Below, piece by piece: positions 1-10,029 of a stretch of 64,000 nucleotides of DNA (its first letter is position 1; every line of letters starts with the position of its first letter). The position numbers were made by a program, and so were the translations under genes. This DNA comes from Diphasiastrum complanatum (Eukaryota > Streptophyta > Lycopodiopsida > Lycopodiales > Lycopodiaceae). The notes beneath the pieces are model-generated. The model did not search any database. It had not been told where the DNA came from and worked only from the letters and a program-made list of their open reading frames with translations. Where the stretch lies: NCBI GenBank assembly GCA_029204225.1, contig CM055100.1, forward strand, positions 29,156,649 through 29,220,648. The letters are read 5' to 3'.

Positions 1-141
1 GCAGCGAATCGCTGACAGTCCAAAAAAAATATTTCTATATATTCTGGCCGTGGCAGCCTCTTCTCGCACACCCAGTGAGAGGCAAAAAAATGAACATATG
101 GTTTCCCTAAGAATCTTTCTTCTCTGAAGATTGGGCAGGCA

Positions 142-675
142 CCTAGGAGCATAGAACCCACAGTTCCCAGAACCGTGGGTCCTGGGAACCGTGGAAGGAA
201 CCGTACCACGGTTCATTGAGCCATGGTACTTTTCCAGGATTTAATTAATCAATTAATTAATTAATTATTTAATTACCAAATCCATACAGACACAGATTTG
301 GACCTGATTTGGACACAGATCAGGACCTGATCCATAATAGATTTGGACAGACAAATAGGACCTGATCCAAATAGAATTTCTGGTCCAAAATAGGACCTGA
401 TCCACACAGACACAGACACAGATTTGGACCTGATCCATAACAGATTTGGACAGACCATAAAACCGTGTTGTTAATCCACACAGACCTGTTAATCCACAGT
501 GCACACAGGCCTGTTAATCCACACAGACCTGATAATCCACACAGACCTCTTAATCCACACAGACAATTATCAGTAAGGTTCACCACGGTTCCAGGTAAAA
601 TGCTCTGAGAGCCGCACGGTTCACTGTACGGTTCTCAGATTCGTACCGTACACGGTTCATTGATTCTATGCCTAG
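142..675. mobile_element. Foldback-like element with iterated GAACCGTG arms
   Basis: The ends carry an imperfect inverted repeat: CCTAGGAGCATAGAAC on the left and GATTCTATGCCTAGG on the right. Each arm repeats short GAACCGTG/CACGGTTC-type words, in opposite orientation on the two sides. The middle is a run of tandem repeats. No coding sequence and no clear target-site duplication were seen. This fits a non-autonomous foldback or MITE-like element, inferred from structure alone. Confidence 0.45.
281..565. repeat. Minisatellite of CAGACCT/GGACCTGATCC words
   Basis: From 477 on, 18-bp units of the form CCACACAGACCTGTTAAT repeat with small changes. From 290 to 440 related GGACCTGATCCA units alternate with ACAGACACAGATTTGG. 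The short open frames here only reflect the repeat. Confidence 0.7.
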
Positions 676-2953
676 GAGATACTGGCAATCAGCAATCACG
701 TCTTCGATTCAGGCACAGAATAGGAAATAGTTCACAAAGTGGGACATCAAGGCCTTATTTCAAAAGGCACCAAAGCCTCCAACAATTCAGAAGTTAATCA
801 CATGTGTATAAGTTGGGTAGACAGACAAAAAGTTATACTGTACCCATGAGCTCTGCTAAGAAGAAAAATCGAAATTGAAGCATTCAAACTTTGTAAATTT
901 CTAATCCCTGGAGTGTTATTGGTAGCATTAACTTGAGGAACTAGTCCACTTAAACCCATATACATTTGGAGAAGAGGTCTTATGGTACTGATTGCTAAGC
1001 AGAGCAATGATCGCTGAACCCAAGAAGTACCACACCAAGGTTCTTGAGACAACTATCATACAGATAGGTGTGGCCTCACTGGTAAAGGCAATATAACCAT
1101 AGTTTTGCAGAAAGCCTGCAGAAGAAACAGATGATGAGCTATCAGAACCTGCTAAAAACCAAAAGCTAGCTCTCATCTACCCCCTTCTCATGTTCGAGAT
1201 TGGTGCAATGGCAGTGGCATAGAGGACTCAAAAGCCCTCAATGAAAAAAAGGCTAAGATAACAGTTTCCGTAACATATTCAGAAGGCTGGACAATCCCAT
1301 AAAATATAAATACATCAAAGTCCTGTTAAGCTCCCCACTTCCCAAAGTCAAAAGGGAAGAAAGGGAGAGAAGGAAGTCTCTGGAGAAAAATGAGATCACA
1401 AAAAGTAGATGGTGAAGTATAATATTAAGGATGTAGTAGTGAGAAAAACTACAGATTACTGTCTTCTTTTAAGAAATTTTGTACAAGCAGATGCTAAAGT
1501 CGGAAAGCCTGCAATCTGTTTGTCATTAAAACTTGGATCAATGTTGTCATCCATGAAACAAACGCATTAAAAAAGGTTCACAGATTGTAGTGAAGAAGCT
1601 TGAGATCAACGTCAACAAACTTTTTCACTATTTTAGAAAACAGGCAAAGCCGGCCAAGGTTCAATGACATTGTCAACTAGTGACATGTTTGACGTTAAGG
1701 ATTCGAAGGTATCCGAAAAAGCGTACCCTACTTCCTTCCAAACGAGACTTCTTTGGTTTGCTTCTCTCTTGTGGTTTAAAAATTTAACCTAATAGAAGTG
1801 AAATTGTTATAACAAAAGTGGGTCAGCATATAAACTACATGTCCTGTCAACATTTGCGAGGAAGTATCTCATCACATGTGTGAACTCCACCACCTACACC
1901 TTATCACCCAAAGAAGCATCCTACGCTTTTACTCAGTTCCATAAGAACGCGAATATTATTAGACAAAAAGACGAGAGAAATAGTATGGCCCCACAGCGAT
2001 AAAGCTAAGCCTTTTCTCTATCTCATTCCTATCTGGATCCAGCATGCAAGATGATTGGAATCCCATAACCAACAACAACTTGGTAAGTGAGTGCATGCCC
2101 TGAAAATGGTTAAGTAGTGCAGCAAACATTTAGCCTCGGAGCCTCGATGACTCATTATTGACCAATATGTTGCAAGTTACCAAGCAACCAATGTGATCAC
2201 AAGGAGGAGGATAGTCCTACTAATCGCCTGACCGCCATTGTTCATAGAATGATAGTCTAAGCTAGTAGGTGCACATAAGTCCTGCCATTTTAAGCAATCT
2301 GTTCATCATATCTAGATACAGGTCAAAGAAAGGTGGCAGTAGGCAGCCAGTGGCTTAGGAATGAAGAACTTCAGAATTAAAAGATCCGAATATATCAAAA
2401 TGAAGCAGTCATCACCAAGTGGCAAGATCTCAAGCTGCAAACAAGAATTACAAACAAATAGAAAACTTAGTATATTACAATACAAAGAATTCTGTACTCT
2501 TTGGATATGATTGTCATGTACTCCATCGATCATCCTTTTGTTCTGGCATTGAATTTCCCTAACAGTCTGCAGATGAAAGTCTGTGTGTCATCAACAAAAG
2601 AAGATGGCTATAGTGCAAAGTAGAAAGCTGGAATGAGTCCATCCCTCTTCGAACCAATATCACTCCCTGAGAGACAAATCCATGTCTATGCAAACAATTT
2701 TTTAGCATTTTAATTTGTCCTGGCAGGTGCTGATTGATTGAAACGTGGGTTTTACATTTGTCCCATAAGCAAATCTTGAAAGGAGCCCCACATATATAGA
2801 AGACCGCTTGCGACACAATTTGTGATGAGCTCAAGCGAATGGGAGTACTGAGAAACCCTAAATCGAGATTAGCATTCTGGAACTCCAAAATTGACCAGGA
2901 AAATGGGTGAAACACTCTGAAGCGGAAGAGGAACAGCGTAGAGTGATAGTGAT

Positions 2954-2960
<7 letters not shown>
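676..2960. other. Helicase intron, no recognised feature
   Basis: This stretch lies downstream, in minus-strand order, of the last visible helicase exon and should be intronic. I looked on the minus strand for the next helicase exon (DEAH/DEIH box, SAT motif) and did not find it. Short open frames at 798-1176 and 2312-2533 match no family I know. Confidence 0.5.

Positions 2961-3012
<52 letters not shown>
2961..3012. repeat. (GA)26 microsatellite
   Basis: Uninterrupted GA dinucleotides in the helicase intron, about 20 bp beyond the donor site of the last visible exon. Confidence 0.95.
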
Positions 3013-3014
<2 letters not shown>

Positions 3015-3031
3015 CAGCAAGTTTCACTCAC

Positions 3032-3126
3032 CTTATTGCTGCTATCCTTCTTGGCTGTGTCACAATAATATGAACTTCAGCTCCAAACCCTAGTGCTTCT
3101 GCCTCCTCCAAAAGATACTGTGGAAC
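3032..3126 (-). CDS. DExH RNA helicase, exon with motif Ia
   Basis: Read on the minus strand, a TTTTACAG acceptor precedes GTTCCACAG and the exon ends before GTGAGTG. It encodes 31 codons plus two bases, starting VPQYLLEEAEALGF and ending in TQPRRIAAI. TQPRR is motif Ia of DEAH/RHA helicases, which contacts RNA. The leftover AG predicts Ser or Arg as the next residue, as expected for the AxS continuation. The next exon was not found, so the ATPase motif II and the C-terminal helicase domain must lie beyond the left edge or have been lost. Confidence 0.85.
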
Positions 3127-3216
3127 CTGTAAAATGGAATTGAATCTTAGAGGAAAGCATTACAACTTCATTTTGCCCATCAATATGAACAAAAAAACTT
3201 CTATTGTCAAATGAAC

Positions 3217-3600
3217 CTGGGTTGTTTTTCCACATCCTGTTTCTCCAGTAAGCACGACCACTCGGTTGCTCGCAATAGTATCGATGATTTTTTGCCTTTG
3301 CGTCCAAGAAGGTAGTGATAGTCGTGCACGTCTCTGTTCACCATACTCAGCAGAGAACATTCTTTTTCTTGCTTCCAAACGAAGCATTGCATTCTCTGTT
3401 GCTGCTTGCTCTCTACTGACAGAGATGGTAGCTTCAACAGCTCCTTGGTACAGAACTGCAAAACTTTCTTCATCAACGATCATCTCCGAATCATGAGTTA
3501 CTGCTGAATGCTGCAGTTCCAAGTGTAATCGTTGTAGACAATCCTCCATCATCAATAGCTCCTCATCTCGTAAGCCAACTATTGCTGGCTGCTGATTTTG
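3217..3600 (-). CDS. DExH RNA helicase, exon with Walker A
   Basis: This exon of 128 codons in phase 0 runs from a CTGCAG acceptor to a CCCAG/GTTCATT donor. Its first 85 residues are a linker that is acidic at first and then rich in Arg and Ala. SLPSWTQRQKIIDTIASNRV then leads into motif I, VVVLTGETGCGKTTQ, which binds ATP. The next exon begins VPQYLLEE exactly in frame, so GKTTQVPQY is restored as in all DEAH/RHA helicases. Together with the upstream dsRNA-binding motifs this points to a DHX9/MLE-type enzyme that unwinds structured RNA. Confidence 0.9.
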
Positions 3601-3860
3601 CTGCAGCCACATATGCTTAAGCATCTCCATACTTAAAAACTTCAAATGTACTTCTTTGTTGAAAAATTTGTCTCCTCTAAACCAACACATTTGAAAAATC
3701 AAACCTTGAATACAAAGTGGCTGGAAATACAAAGTTCCTGCTGTTTACATGATGTATGTAGCTTTCAGGAAGGTTAAGCTTCTTTGACCATTTCGAGTAG
3801 AAATCTTTTATTACAATTTTGTCATAACCAGTTGACGCTTATGTTCAGACATTCTGGTAC

Positions 3861-4079
3861 CTGTTGAACATGTAAAGCCTTGTTTGAAATAGCAGGACCT
3901 ACACCAGATGCCAAAGAGCCCGGACCATTGGGCTTATTTAGCAAACCCTCTTCAAACAACTTCTCACAAGCTGCTGTGCAGCAAGCTCGCTCGGCCTCTG
4001 ATTTATTGCGCCCACTTCCGACTGCCAGATAAACTTCATTTCGATGCTGAAGAGGGACTGCCAATTCTGCAACAAAGAC
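3861..4079 (-). CDS. DExH RNA helicase, second dsRNA-binding motif
   Basis: 73 codons in phase 0 lie between a TTTGCAG acceptor and an ACAG/GTACCAG donor. The first 48 residues (VFVAELAVPL to KLFEEGLL) are the C-terminal two thirds of a dsRBM: beta strands, the GSGRNKSEAERACC helix start, then helix 2. The beginning of this motif, SGPDHAK, is on the previous exon. The order GPDH-FIAEL-GSNK also occurs in animal DHX9 dsRBM2 as I remember it. A Gly/Pro-rich linker follows. Confidence 0.85.
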
Positions 4080-4454
4080 CTGCAAAGTTCTAGTTGCTGG
4101 ATTAATGTGTATTCATATTAGTCTGAACTAGATCACAGTAATGCATTGAGGGCTGTATACAGTAGATTTATATGGTGTAAGATTTAGCAGCATTAAGAGT
4201 CTCATATCTGCTTCTAACATGTCATGAAATGTGCTGCTTGGATTCCATGGTTCCACAAACAGAATAAAAAAAGGCACAATAAGCCACAAAGATTCTGAAA
4301 ATAAATTATATCATAGTCAGACTACTGTAAAAGATCTCCTGCTCTTTGAAAGGCACTAACTTCATGCCTAAAACTCATTCATCTAAATGATGACAATCAG
4401 AATTGCACATTCAGAAATAGATCCAATACAATTTGAGCAAAGCAGGAACAAAAC

Positions 4455-4625
4455 CTTTGCATGGTCAGGGCCTGACGATCGTAATGTAATTGGTAAAGCA
4501 CGAGCATTTCCCCCACTGCATATGTCTCGGAAGGCCACACTCGTTACCAGCGTATTTTTTGGATTATCCCACCATCGAGAATTTGTAGAGCTACTCCTTG
4601 CACCATCAAGAAGTAATCCCTTTTC
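4455..4625 (-). CDS. DExH RNA helicase, inter-dsRBM linker exon
   Basis: 57 codons in phase 0 run from a GGGTGCAG acceptor to a CAAAG/GTTTTG donor. The exon holds the spacer between the two dsRNA-binding motifs, including RWWDNPKNTL, and ends in SGPDHAK, the entry to the second motif. The frame is open throughout and joins both neighbours without a shift. Confidence 0.8.
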
Positions 4626-4748
4626 CTGCACCCATGGACTTAGCATTGACTCTTAACTTTTACTGTAAGCTTAGAAGCAGCATTCAGAGTAGGAGAAAAG
4701 AGTTCATTAAGCTTGCCCTTCAAACATGATTCATGAAAAGTCACTTAC

Positions 4749-4835
4749 ATTCAACTGTCCGCAGGCATCAACAGCAGCTAAACGTTCAGCTTCCTTTTTT
4801 GTGCGTGCTATACCCACCCCAAAGGCTTCTTTTTC
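4749..4835 (-). CDS. DExH RNA helicase, end of first dsRBM
   Basis: 29 codons in phase 0 run from a CAACAG acceptor to an AAT/GTAAGTG donor. FGVGIARTKKEAERLAA is the diagnostic loop and helix 2 of a dsRNA-binding motif; the conserved Lys pair contacts the RNA phosphates. Joined to exon 1 (...YEARILLPIP), it completes beta1 to helix 2 of the fold. Confidence 0.85.
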
Positions 4836-5720
4836 CTGTTGCAATACCATGAATGTGCCACCCATGATTAAAAAAAATTCATTGTTCCACCTGGACAATT
4901 GTATAGCAAATGAGAACCATTGCAGGAATATGAAAACTAAAAATAGGGAGAGTCAGGGCATTAAATAGAAAGCTTTAAAAAGTTGCAACGAGCAGATGTT
5001 TGCAGAGTCATCCCACACAAAAAATAGTGAATTAGTTTGATGATAGCAGAAAAGCTCAGTCAATAGAAGGGCAATGTCTCGAAATAGAACACACATACAA
5101 AAAGGACTACTAGACATTGACACACAGGGAAGAAAGAAGACCTGAAAAAACTGACCAAGAAACATAGAATCGCACACGGACGAGGAATTTCCATACTGAC
5201 AAACCAGAGAACATAGCCTAAGCTTTGAAAAACTAAACTATTCTCTACAGAAGTTGAAAACATAAACTTACATGTACTTCAATTATTTATCATTGAAGCA
5301 CAAGATTGATGTTGGCATCCAAGAAGGTTAACCTCGATTTTGGACTTCAGACCTATCATATTTGACTGATTGATTGTAAGTAAATTTGACTTAACTGCTT
5401 AATTTCAAGGCTGCAGCAAGCATGCAGCAATTGAGCCGTTTTATAACTAGCCAGATAGTGAGACAAATGAAACCCTTAAATAGCTATAATAGTTTCTTTT
5501 ATTGACTTGTCTTTTGTTTCATTCTTACAATAGAGAAAAGTTGGGGGGGGAGAGACAATTGTGGCACAGTGGCACATTACTGTTGCTCATGATGGAAGTT
5601 GGTGTATTTTCCAGGGTAATGATAAACACACACCAACTATCACCTTACACCTGGTAAACAGCTTGTTATGAGCCTGCCCAAGGTTTAGTGTCAACACTTA
5701 TGTGTGTACATGAGAAAACT

Positions 5721-6261
5721 CCATAGTTACCAGCAAACTTGCAAACGCGTTTGCAAGTTTGCAAGGGAAGGAGGGACATTTGCAAACGTGCTTTAGAAAA
5801 ATACTTTTTATTTTGGGCTTAGAACTTTGTACGGGGATTTGTAAGAACAGAATATACATGCTACATAATACACAGTACAATGCACAAAATTTACAATATA
5901 TTCTGATTAACTTCACAAACATAGCGATTAATCATTAGGTTACATGCTTGAACAGTGTACAAGCCCATGCTACACAAACTTGTAAATATACAAGCATTTA
6001 CTCGTTTTTAACAGTAATATTGACTTGAAAAAATTATACTCGTTTTTTTGCATTGAACAATCTGTGAGCATGCTATACTTGAACAGTGTACAAGCACATG
6101 CTACACAAACTTGTAAACATACAAGCATTTACTCATTTTTAACAGTAATATTGACCTAAAAAATTATACCCATTTCTTGCATTGAACAATCTGTGAGCAT
6201 GTTTTGGCAAATGAGTTTGCAAGTTCGCATAGACCGGCAAACACGTTAGCTGGTAACTATG
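5721..6261. mobile_element. MITE-like element with 14-bp perfect TIRs
   Basis: CCATAGTTACCAGC at 5721 is the exact reverse complement of GCTGGTAACTATGG ending at 6261, and the match extends one base further. Inside both ends there are further GCAAACNCGTTTGC-like words. The element has no ORF and contains an internal tandem duplication. No clear target-site duplication is visible at the edges, so the superfamily is open. Confidence 0.6.
5947..6201. repeat. 131-bp tandem duplication inside the MITE
   Basis: CTTGAACAGTGTACAAGC starts at 5947 and again at 6078. The two copies stay alignable to CAATCTGTGAGCATG with about ten differences. Confidence 0.85.
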
Positions 6262-6489
6262 GATAGAACCTACAGATCCAGCACCAACTAACACCGAGGG
6301 ACAAGGCATTTCCCATTCCACATGCAGTGGCTGATTTGTTGCAACAACATCAAGATATTTCTCAGGATGCACTACGACCATTGCAAGATCTTAATCAACT
6401 ATTTGACTTCCAAGTGAAATTCCAACATCACGTCCACCATAGTGATGTCCAAGTTTGAGCACATAGAAATTGAGCACTAAGTATTTGAC

Positions 6490-6640
6490 TTATTACATAA
6501 TGGATTGATTGTTCTTAATCAAAGTCCCTAGCCCATTTGGCATACCTGTTTTACTTCTTCACAAGAAAGATGGCACAAAACGTCCATGCATAGACTACAG
6601 AGACCTCAACAAGCCCACCATTGACACAATACACTACGCC
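6490..6640 (+). mobile_element. Ty3/gypsy reverse transcriptase scrap
   Basis: Translated in two frames, this reads [12 protein letters not shown] then [15 protein letters not shown] and [15 protein letters not shown] and .DYR.LN are hallmark motifs at the start of gypsy RT. One base is out of frame at about 6528. Only about 50 residues survive. Confidence 0.75.
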
Positions 6641-6654
6641 ACATATGTATAATC

Positions 6655-6750
6655 CAGAGTTGCATGCCACGTTCTGAAACGTGTTCCGGAACACATTCCG
6701 GGATTTTGACCTGGAACGTTTTTTTTTTTTGATATGGGTGTCAAAAAAAC
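6655..6750. repeat. Short poly-T/poly-A repeat family, copy 1
   Basis: A GAACG(T)13 run is followed by (A)7CAGGTC, preceded by several GTTCCGGAACAC palindromes. A near copy lies at about 29083-29150. Confidence 0.45.
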
Positions 6751-7180
6751 AGGTCTTCTGGCGAGCAAACTTCGGTGCACCTTCCATCTCCGTTCTGAGA
6801 TGCCTAGTCCTCTAAGGGATTGACCAATGCCATTTCCTCTAGTTGTTTCCAGGCATGCAGACCTGGTTTCAAGACAGCTTAGGCCTACTCAGATTTCTCT
6901 TTCCAAGTCCAGGTGGTCGTCATTGAGTGCTTGCAAAGATGGATGGACCTGTTCCTCCTCCACTTCCCAATCGTTCTAGACCTGAGCCAACACTGCTGAG
7001 ATGGCAATCCATAGATAGTGTTTCATCTTCACATCAAAAAGTAGTTGTTTCAACATCGGCACGAACAGGTCTTTTGGTGTCGGTGTAGAAGGAGCACCCA
7101 TTTCCTCTCTTTGCCAAAACTCTGGTGACGGGGCTGACTTATCCCTTCTCTAGTGCCTTCTTTTGCCAGTCTCTTGACAT

Positions 7181-7560
7181 TTGCAAGGGTTTGAGACAAC
7201 AGGCAAAGAGCACCTGGTTTGTAGTCTTAGAAAAGCCTTGTATGGACTCAAACAAGTGCCCGAGGCTTGGTATAGCCTGATTGACGAGAACTTTGCAAAG
7301 CAAGGGTTTGAAAAGAGTAAGTCTGACTGCAATTTGTATGTCTTCAAGGAAGGTGAAGACTTTGTTGTTGTTGTTGTTGTTGTGCTCTATGTGGATGACT
7401 TACTCATCATAGGAAGCAACAAAAAACTACTTGCTTGTGTCCAGGAAAACCTTTCTTGTGATTAAGATGAAAGATTCGGGTTTGGTGCAAGGAGTTGAGG
7501 TTTGGAAAGCAAGCCAATTAGCACACCAATGGATGCAAGCAATAAGCCATGAAAGGGCGA
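7181..7560 (+). mobile_element. Ty1/copia reverse transcriptase scrap
   Basis: The frame reads KEHLVCSLRKALYGLKQVPE and then LYVDDLLIIGSN, the LYGLKQ and YVDD motifs of copia RT (YVDD is the catalytic site). A (GTT)n expansion has put seven Val residues just before the catalytic motif. The frame breaks at about 7462 and fades by 7560. It sits in helicase intron 1 in the opposite orientation to the gene. Confidence 0.85.
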
Positions 7561-7934
7561 TGCTCATTTGCAAATGAGACTCTCTATCGCTTGTTTGGCG
7601 GTGGTGATGTGCTACCGCGTGAATCTGTATGGAAGGTATGTCACATGGTGTAATACTTCATTCATCAATGAAGTGCCTTGTTCTATGTGTGTGGTTCTCT
7701 CCATCATGTGCCATGTGCATGTTATGACTTGTTATTGTGTTACTCTATCTCTAGGATGGTCTCCGTCATAGATCAGTGCTACTTTGAGTGCATGTGAAGT
7801 TTCTCAAAATGGTATAATAGCATCTGATGTGCGTGTGCTGAAAATCCACTAATCCACCAAGGGGGAAAATTTGCATTGACAAGCCTTACACCTTGCAAAG
7901 CAAACGCCAAAACTTAAGAAGTTGCAAACTCATT

Positions 7935-8195
7935 GCAAAGCCTTAACTTGCCGCATTTGACCCAGCAGGCTTGACTTGCGAAATCGATGCAAGCCCTTGA
8001 CTTGCTGCATTTGATCCAGCATAAGTATTCTTTCCAAAACGTTTACATTGCGAATTCAATGCAAACCCTGAAGTTGCTGCATTGAATCCAGCATAAGTAT
8101 CTTTTCCAAAACGTTTAAATTGCGAATTCAATGCAAACCCTTAACTTGCTGCATTGCATCCGGCATGCATTTCTGTCCCAAAACATTTACGATCC
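7935..8195. repeat. 72-bp tandem repeat, about 3.5 units
   Basis: Units start at GCAANCCCT at 7935 (54 bp, deleted), 7989, 8061 and 8133. Because 72 is a multiple of three, the minus strand keeps an open 24-residue repeat (NSQFKRFGKDTYAGFNAA type). It lies in a helicase intron near exon 1. I take it as a minisatellite, though the open frame is notable. Confidence 0.8.
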
Positions 8196-8468
8196 ATATT
8201 TCAAACGGCCAAATAAAACTTCACAGTCCAAGATACACGTGATAATATTGATCTGTGTTGAATCATTCATTGGGTAGTATGATATACATCAAATGCCAAA
8301 GGTCAATGAAATTTGCAAACAATGCACGGTATGGATTTTAACGGCCAGAAGACAATAAGTCTAAGGAATAGTAACATAAAACAAGGACCACGCGTAAAAT
8401 TTGAAACTAAATCATGGCAAATACAGAGGTTCATTATGCAACAAGGGGGAAAAATGAGATGAACTCAC

Positions 8469-8780
8469 GGGAATTGGCAGCAATATGCGAGCCTCGTATT
8501 GGACATCGGGAGGGAGCCCAATTGTACGAGAAACAAAAGGAAGCTGCTGCTGCGTGTAGCCCTGGAAGAGAGGGGACTGCGACAGCAAAAGCTTGGGATT
8601 GCCCTGCATCATTGACGCGATGTACGCCGACTGCGCGTCAGTGGTGGTGCGCTTGCGCTTGTTGCCATCTAGCACGACATTGCCTCCTCCTCCTCCTCCA
8701 CCAGCAAACACAGGCGTAAGCAAAGGAGCAGTAGCAGCAGGAGAAGGAGAGGGCCTGGCTCCCAGCAAGCCCCTCTCCAT
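8469..8780 (-). CDS. DExH-box RNA helicase (DHX9/MLE-like), exon 1 with start codon
   Basis: The 104 codons start at an ATG in good plant context (AAGGCAATGGAG) after a pyrimidine-rich leader and end exactly before GTGAGTTC. Residues 1-40 are Ala/Pro/Gly-rich. KRKR at 41-44 could be a nuclear signal. The last residues, PPDVQYEARILLPIP, form the first strand of a dsRNA-binding motif that the exon at 4749-4835 completes (EKEAFGVGIARTKKEAE). This joins the exon to the helicase across a 3.6 kb intron. The protein should bind structured RNA through two dsRBMs and unwind it with a DEAH/RHA motor. The frame is open further upstream to 9140, but the leader composition favours 8780. The join is inferred from phase and fold, not from transcripts. 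Confidence 0.75.
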
Positions 8781-8905
8781 TGCCTTGTGTTTTGTGTGTT
8801 TTCTTTCTGATCTGATAGATAGATAGAGAGGGAGGTAGAAGGAGGAGGAGAAAGGTAATAGAAGAAGCTTTTGAGAGAGAGTTAAAAGGAATGACTTCTT
8901 TCTTC
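8781..8905 (-). promoter_or_regulatory. Pyrimidine-rich 5' leader of the helicase gene
   Basis: On the minus strand this region is dominated by CTTCTT, CTCCTCC and CTCTCTATCTATC words directly before the ATG, as in many plant leaders. No TATA box was identified with confidence. Confidence 0.4.
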
Positions 8906-9014
8906 CCTCCTTTTGTTTGGATCTTGGCTTTTCAAGGGAGAGTGAGCTTTTAGGGCCGTTTTTAGTGGCTTCTTGATCTTGATCTCCATGGCCCCATGCC
9001 AACTTAGACCTCCT

Positions 9015-9080
9015 ATTGTTACATGTAGCTCCAAAAGGGGAGGACATTTTGGAGGACATTTTGGAGCTACATGTACCAAT
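9015..9080. repeat. Near-perfect inverted repeat upstream of the helicase
   Basis: TACATGTAGCTCCAAAA (9020-9036) and TTTTGGAGCTACATGTA (9059-9075) pair perfectly. Five more bases on each side pair with one mismatch. The 22-base loop holds two GGAGGACATTTT-like words. It lies about 240-300 bp upstream of the start codon. Confidence 0.85.
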
Positions 9081-9239
9081 GAGATGACAACATATGGTGC
9101 ATGTTATTAATGCTATTGTTGATCTTACAATCGTACTCACTATTCATTGGAGAATGGTTGTGTTTAATGTTCAGTTGAAATGCTTAAGAAGTCAAGATAA
9201 ACTTATTGTACATCTTTGCAGCACATTGTGATTTGTATC

Positions 9240-9408
9240 GATCTAGAGAGAGGGAGAGAGTGAGTGAGTGAGTGAGGAGAGAAGGTACATCTACATGGTA
9301 CCATGTACTACATGTGTGAGAGAGACAAGGTACACAATACACCTACATGGTACTGCATACTACATGTGTGAGAGAGAGAGGAGAGAAGGTACACAATACA
9401 CCTACACC

Positions 9409-9485
<77 letters not shown>

Positions 9486-9654
9486 TGTGCACATGCAAGT
9501 ATGTCGTAGTGTATGTGTATTGTGTACCTTCTCTCTCTCTCAAGTATGTGGTACCATATAGGTGTACAATAGTATGTGGTACCATATAGGCGTACAATAG
9601 AGAGGAAAAAAGGTACACAATACACCTATATAGTACCACATAATTGCATGTGAG

Positions 9655-9712
<58 letters not shown>
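9240..9712. repeat. Compound GA/GT/CT repeat with GGTACACAATACACC units
   Basis: Words of the type GGTACACAATACACCTACATGG and ATGTGTGAGAGAG recur from 9281 to 9410. (GT)n at 9411-9449 and (GA)n at 9449-9482 follow. Partly inverted GGTACCATATAGG words come next, then (CT)n at 9657-9711. The long Leu-Ser, Thr-His and Arg-Glu frames here are repeat artefacts. Confidence 0.85.
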
Positions 9713-9714
<2 letters not shown>

Positions 9715-9759
9715 GAAAATGCGGTGAGCAGCGGAAGTGGTGAGCAAATGGTGATGAAT

Positions 9760-10025
9760 CGGTAATGCAGTAGTAATTTTTTGATCCTGGGTCGGATTTT
9801 GATGTAGCTTTTCCCTTGTGGTCGAAAAACTAATCCTCCAAGAAAATGACATCTCTACTCGTGAATGTCTTATGATTGCCAGATAGTAGAGCTTGTATGC
9901 CTTGTGATTTGGGGAGTAGCCAATGAAAATCGATTTCTTGCCTTTGTCATCCAGCTTCTTTCTTAGATCTTTAGGATCTAAGCATAGGCAATGCATCCAA
10001 ACATTCGAGGATTTTTGAGTGACGA
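9760..10025 (-). mobile_element. Ty1/copia integrase C-terminus scrap
   Basis: The minus strand reads ...KDLRKKLDDKGKKSIFIGYS and PNHKAYKLYYL, the end of the copia integrase domain (KKLDxKxxxxxFxGY). It closely resembles the same stretch of the copia element at 22.0-26.0 kb. The upstream MFGCIAY motif is present in a shifted frame at about 10000. Both ends are truncated. Confidence 0.8.
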
Positions 10026-10029
10026 TCCC

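Larger units (their letters stand above)
4836..8468 (-). other. Helicase intron 1 (3.6 kb), transposon scraps inside
   Basis: The intron is bounded by GTGAGTTC at 8468 and CAACAG at 4836, both on the minus strand. It holds a MITE-like element (5721-6261), a gypsy RT scrap (about 6490-6640), a poly-T/poly-A element (about 6655-6750), a copia RT scrap (7181-7560) and a 72-bp tandem repeat (7935-8195). Nothing recognisable was seen in 4840-5700 or 6760-7150. Confidence 0.75.

Noticed and set aside
281-565. CRISPR-like array
   Set aside because: Units are contiguous and degenerate with no unique spacers, in a plant nuclear setting.
798-1176. Minus-strand frames as the next helicase exon
   Set aside because: No helicase motif (DEAH, SAT) and no phase match to the preceding exon, although acceptor-like sites are present.
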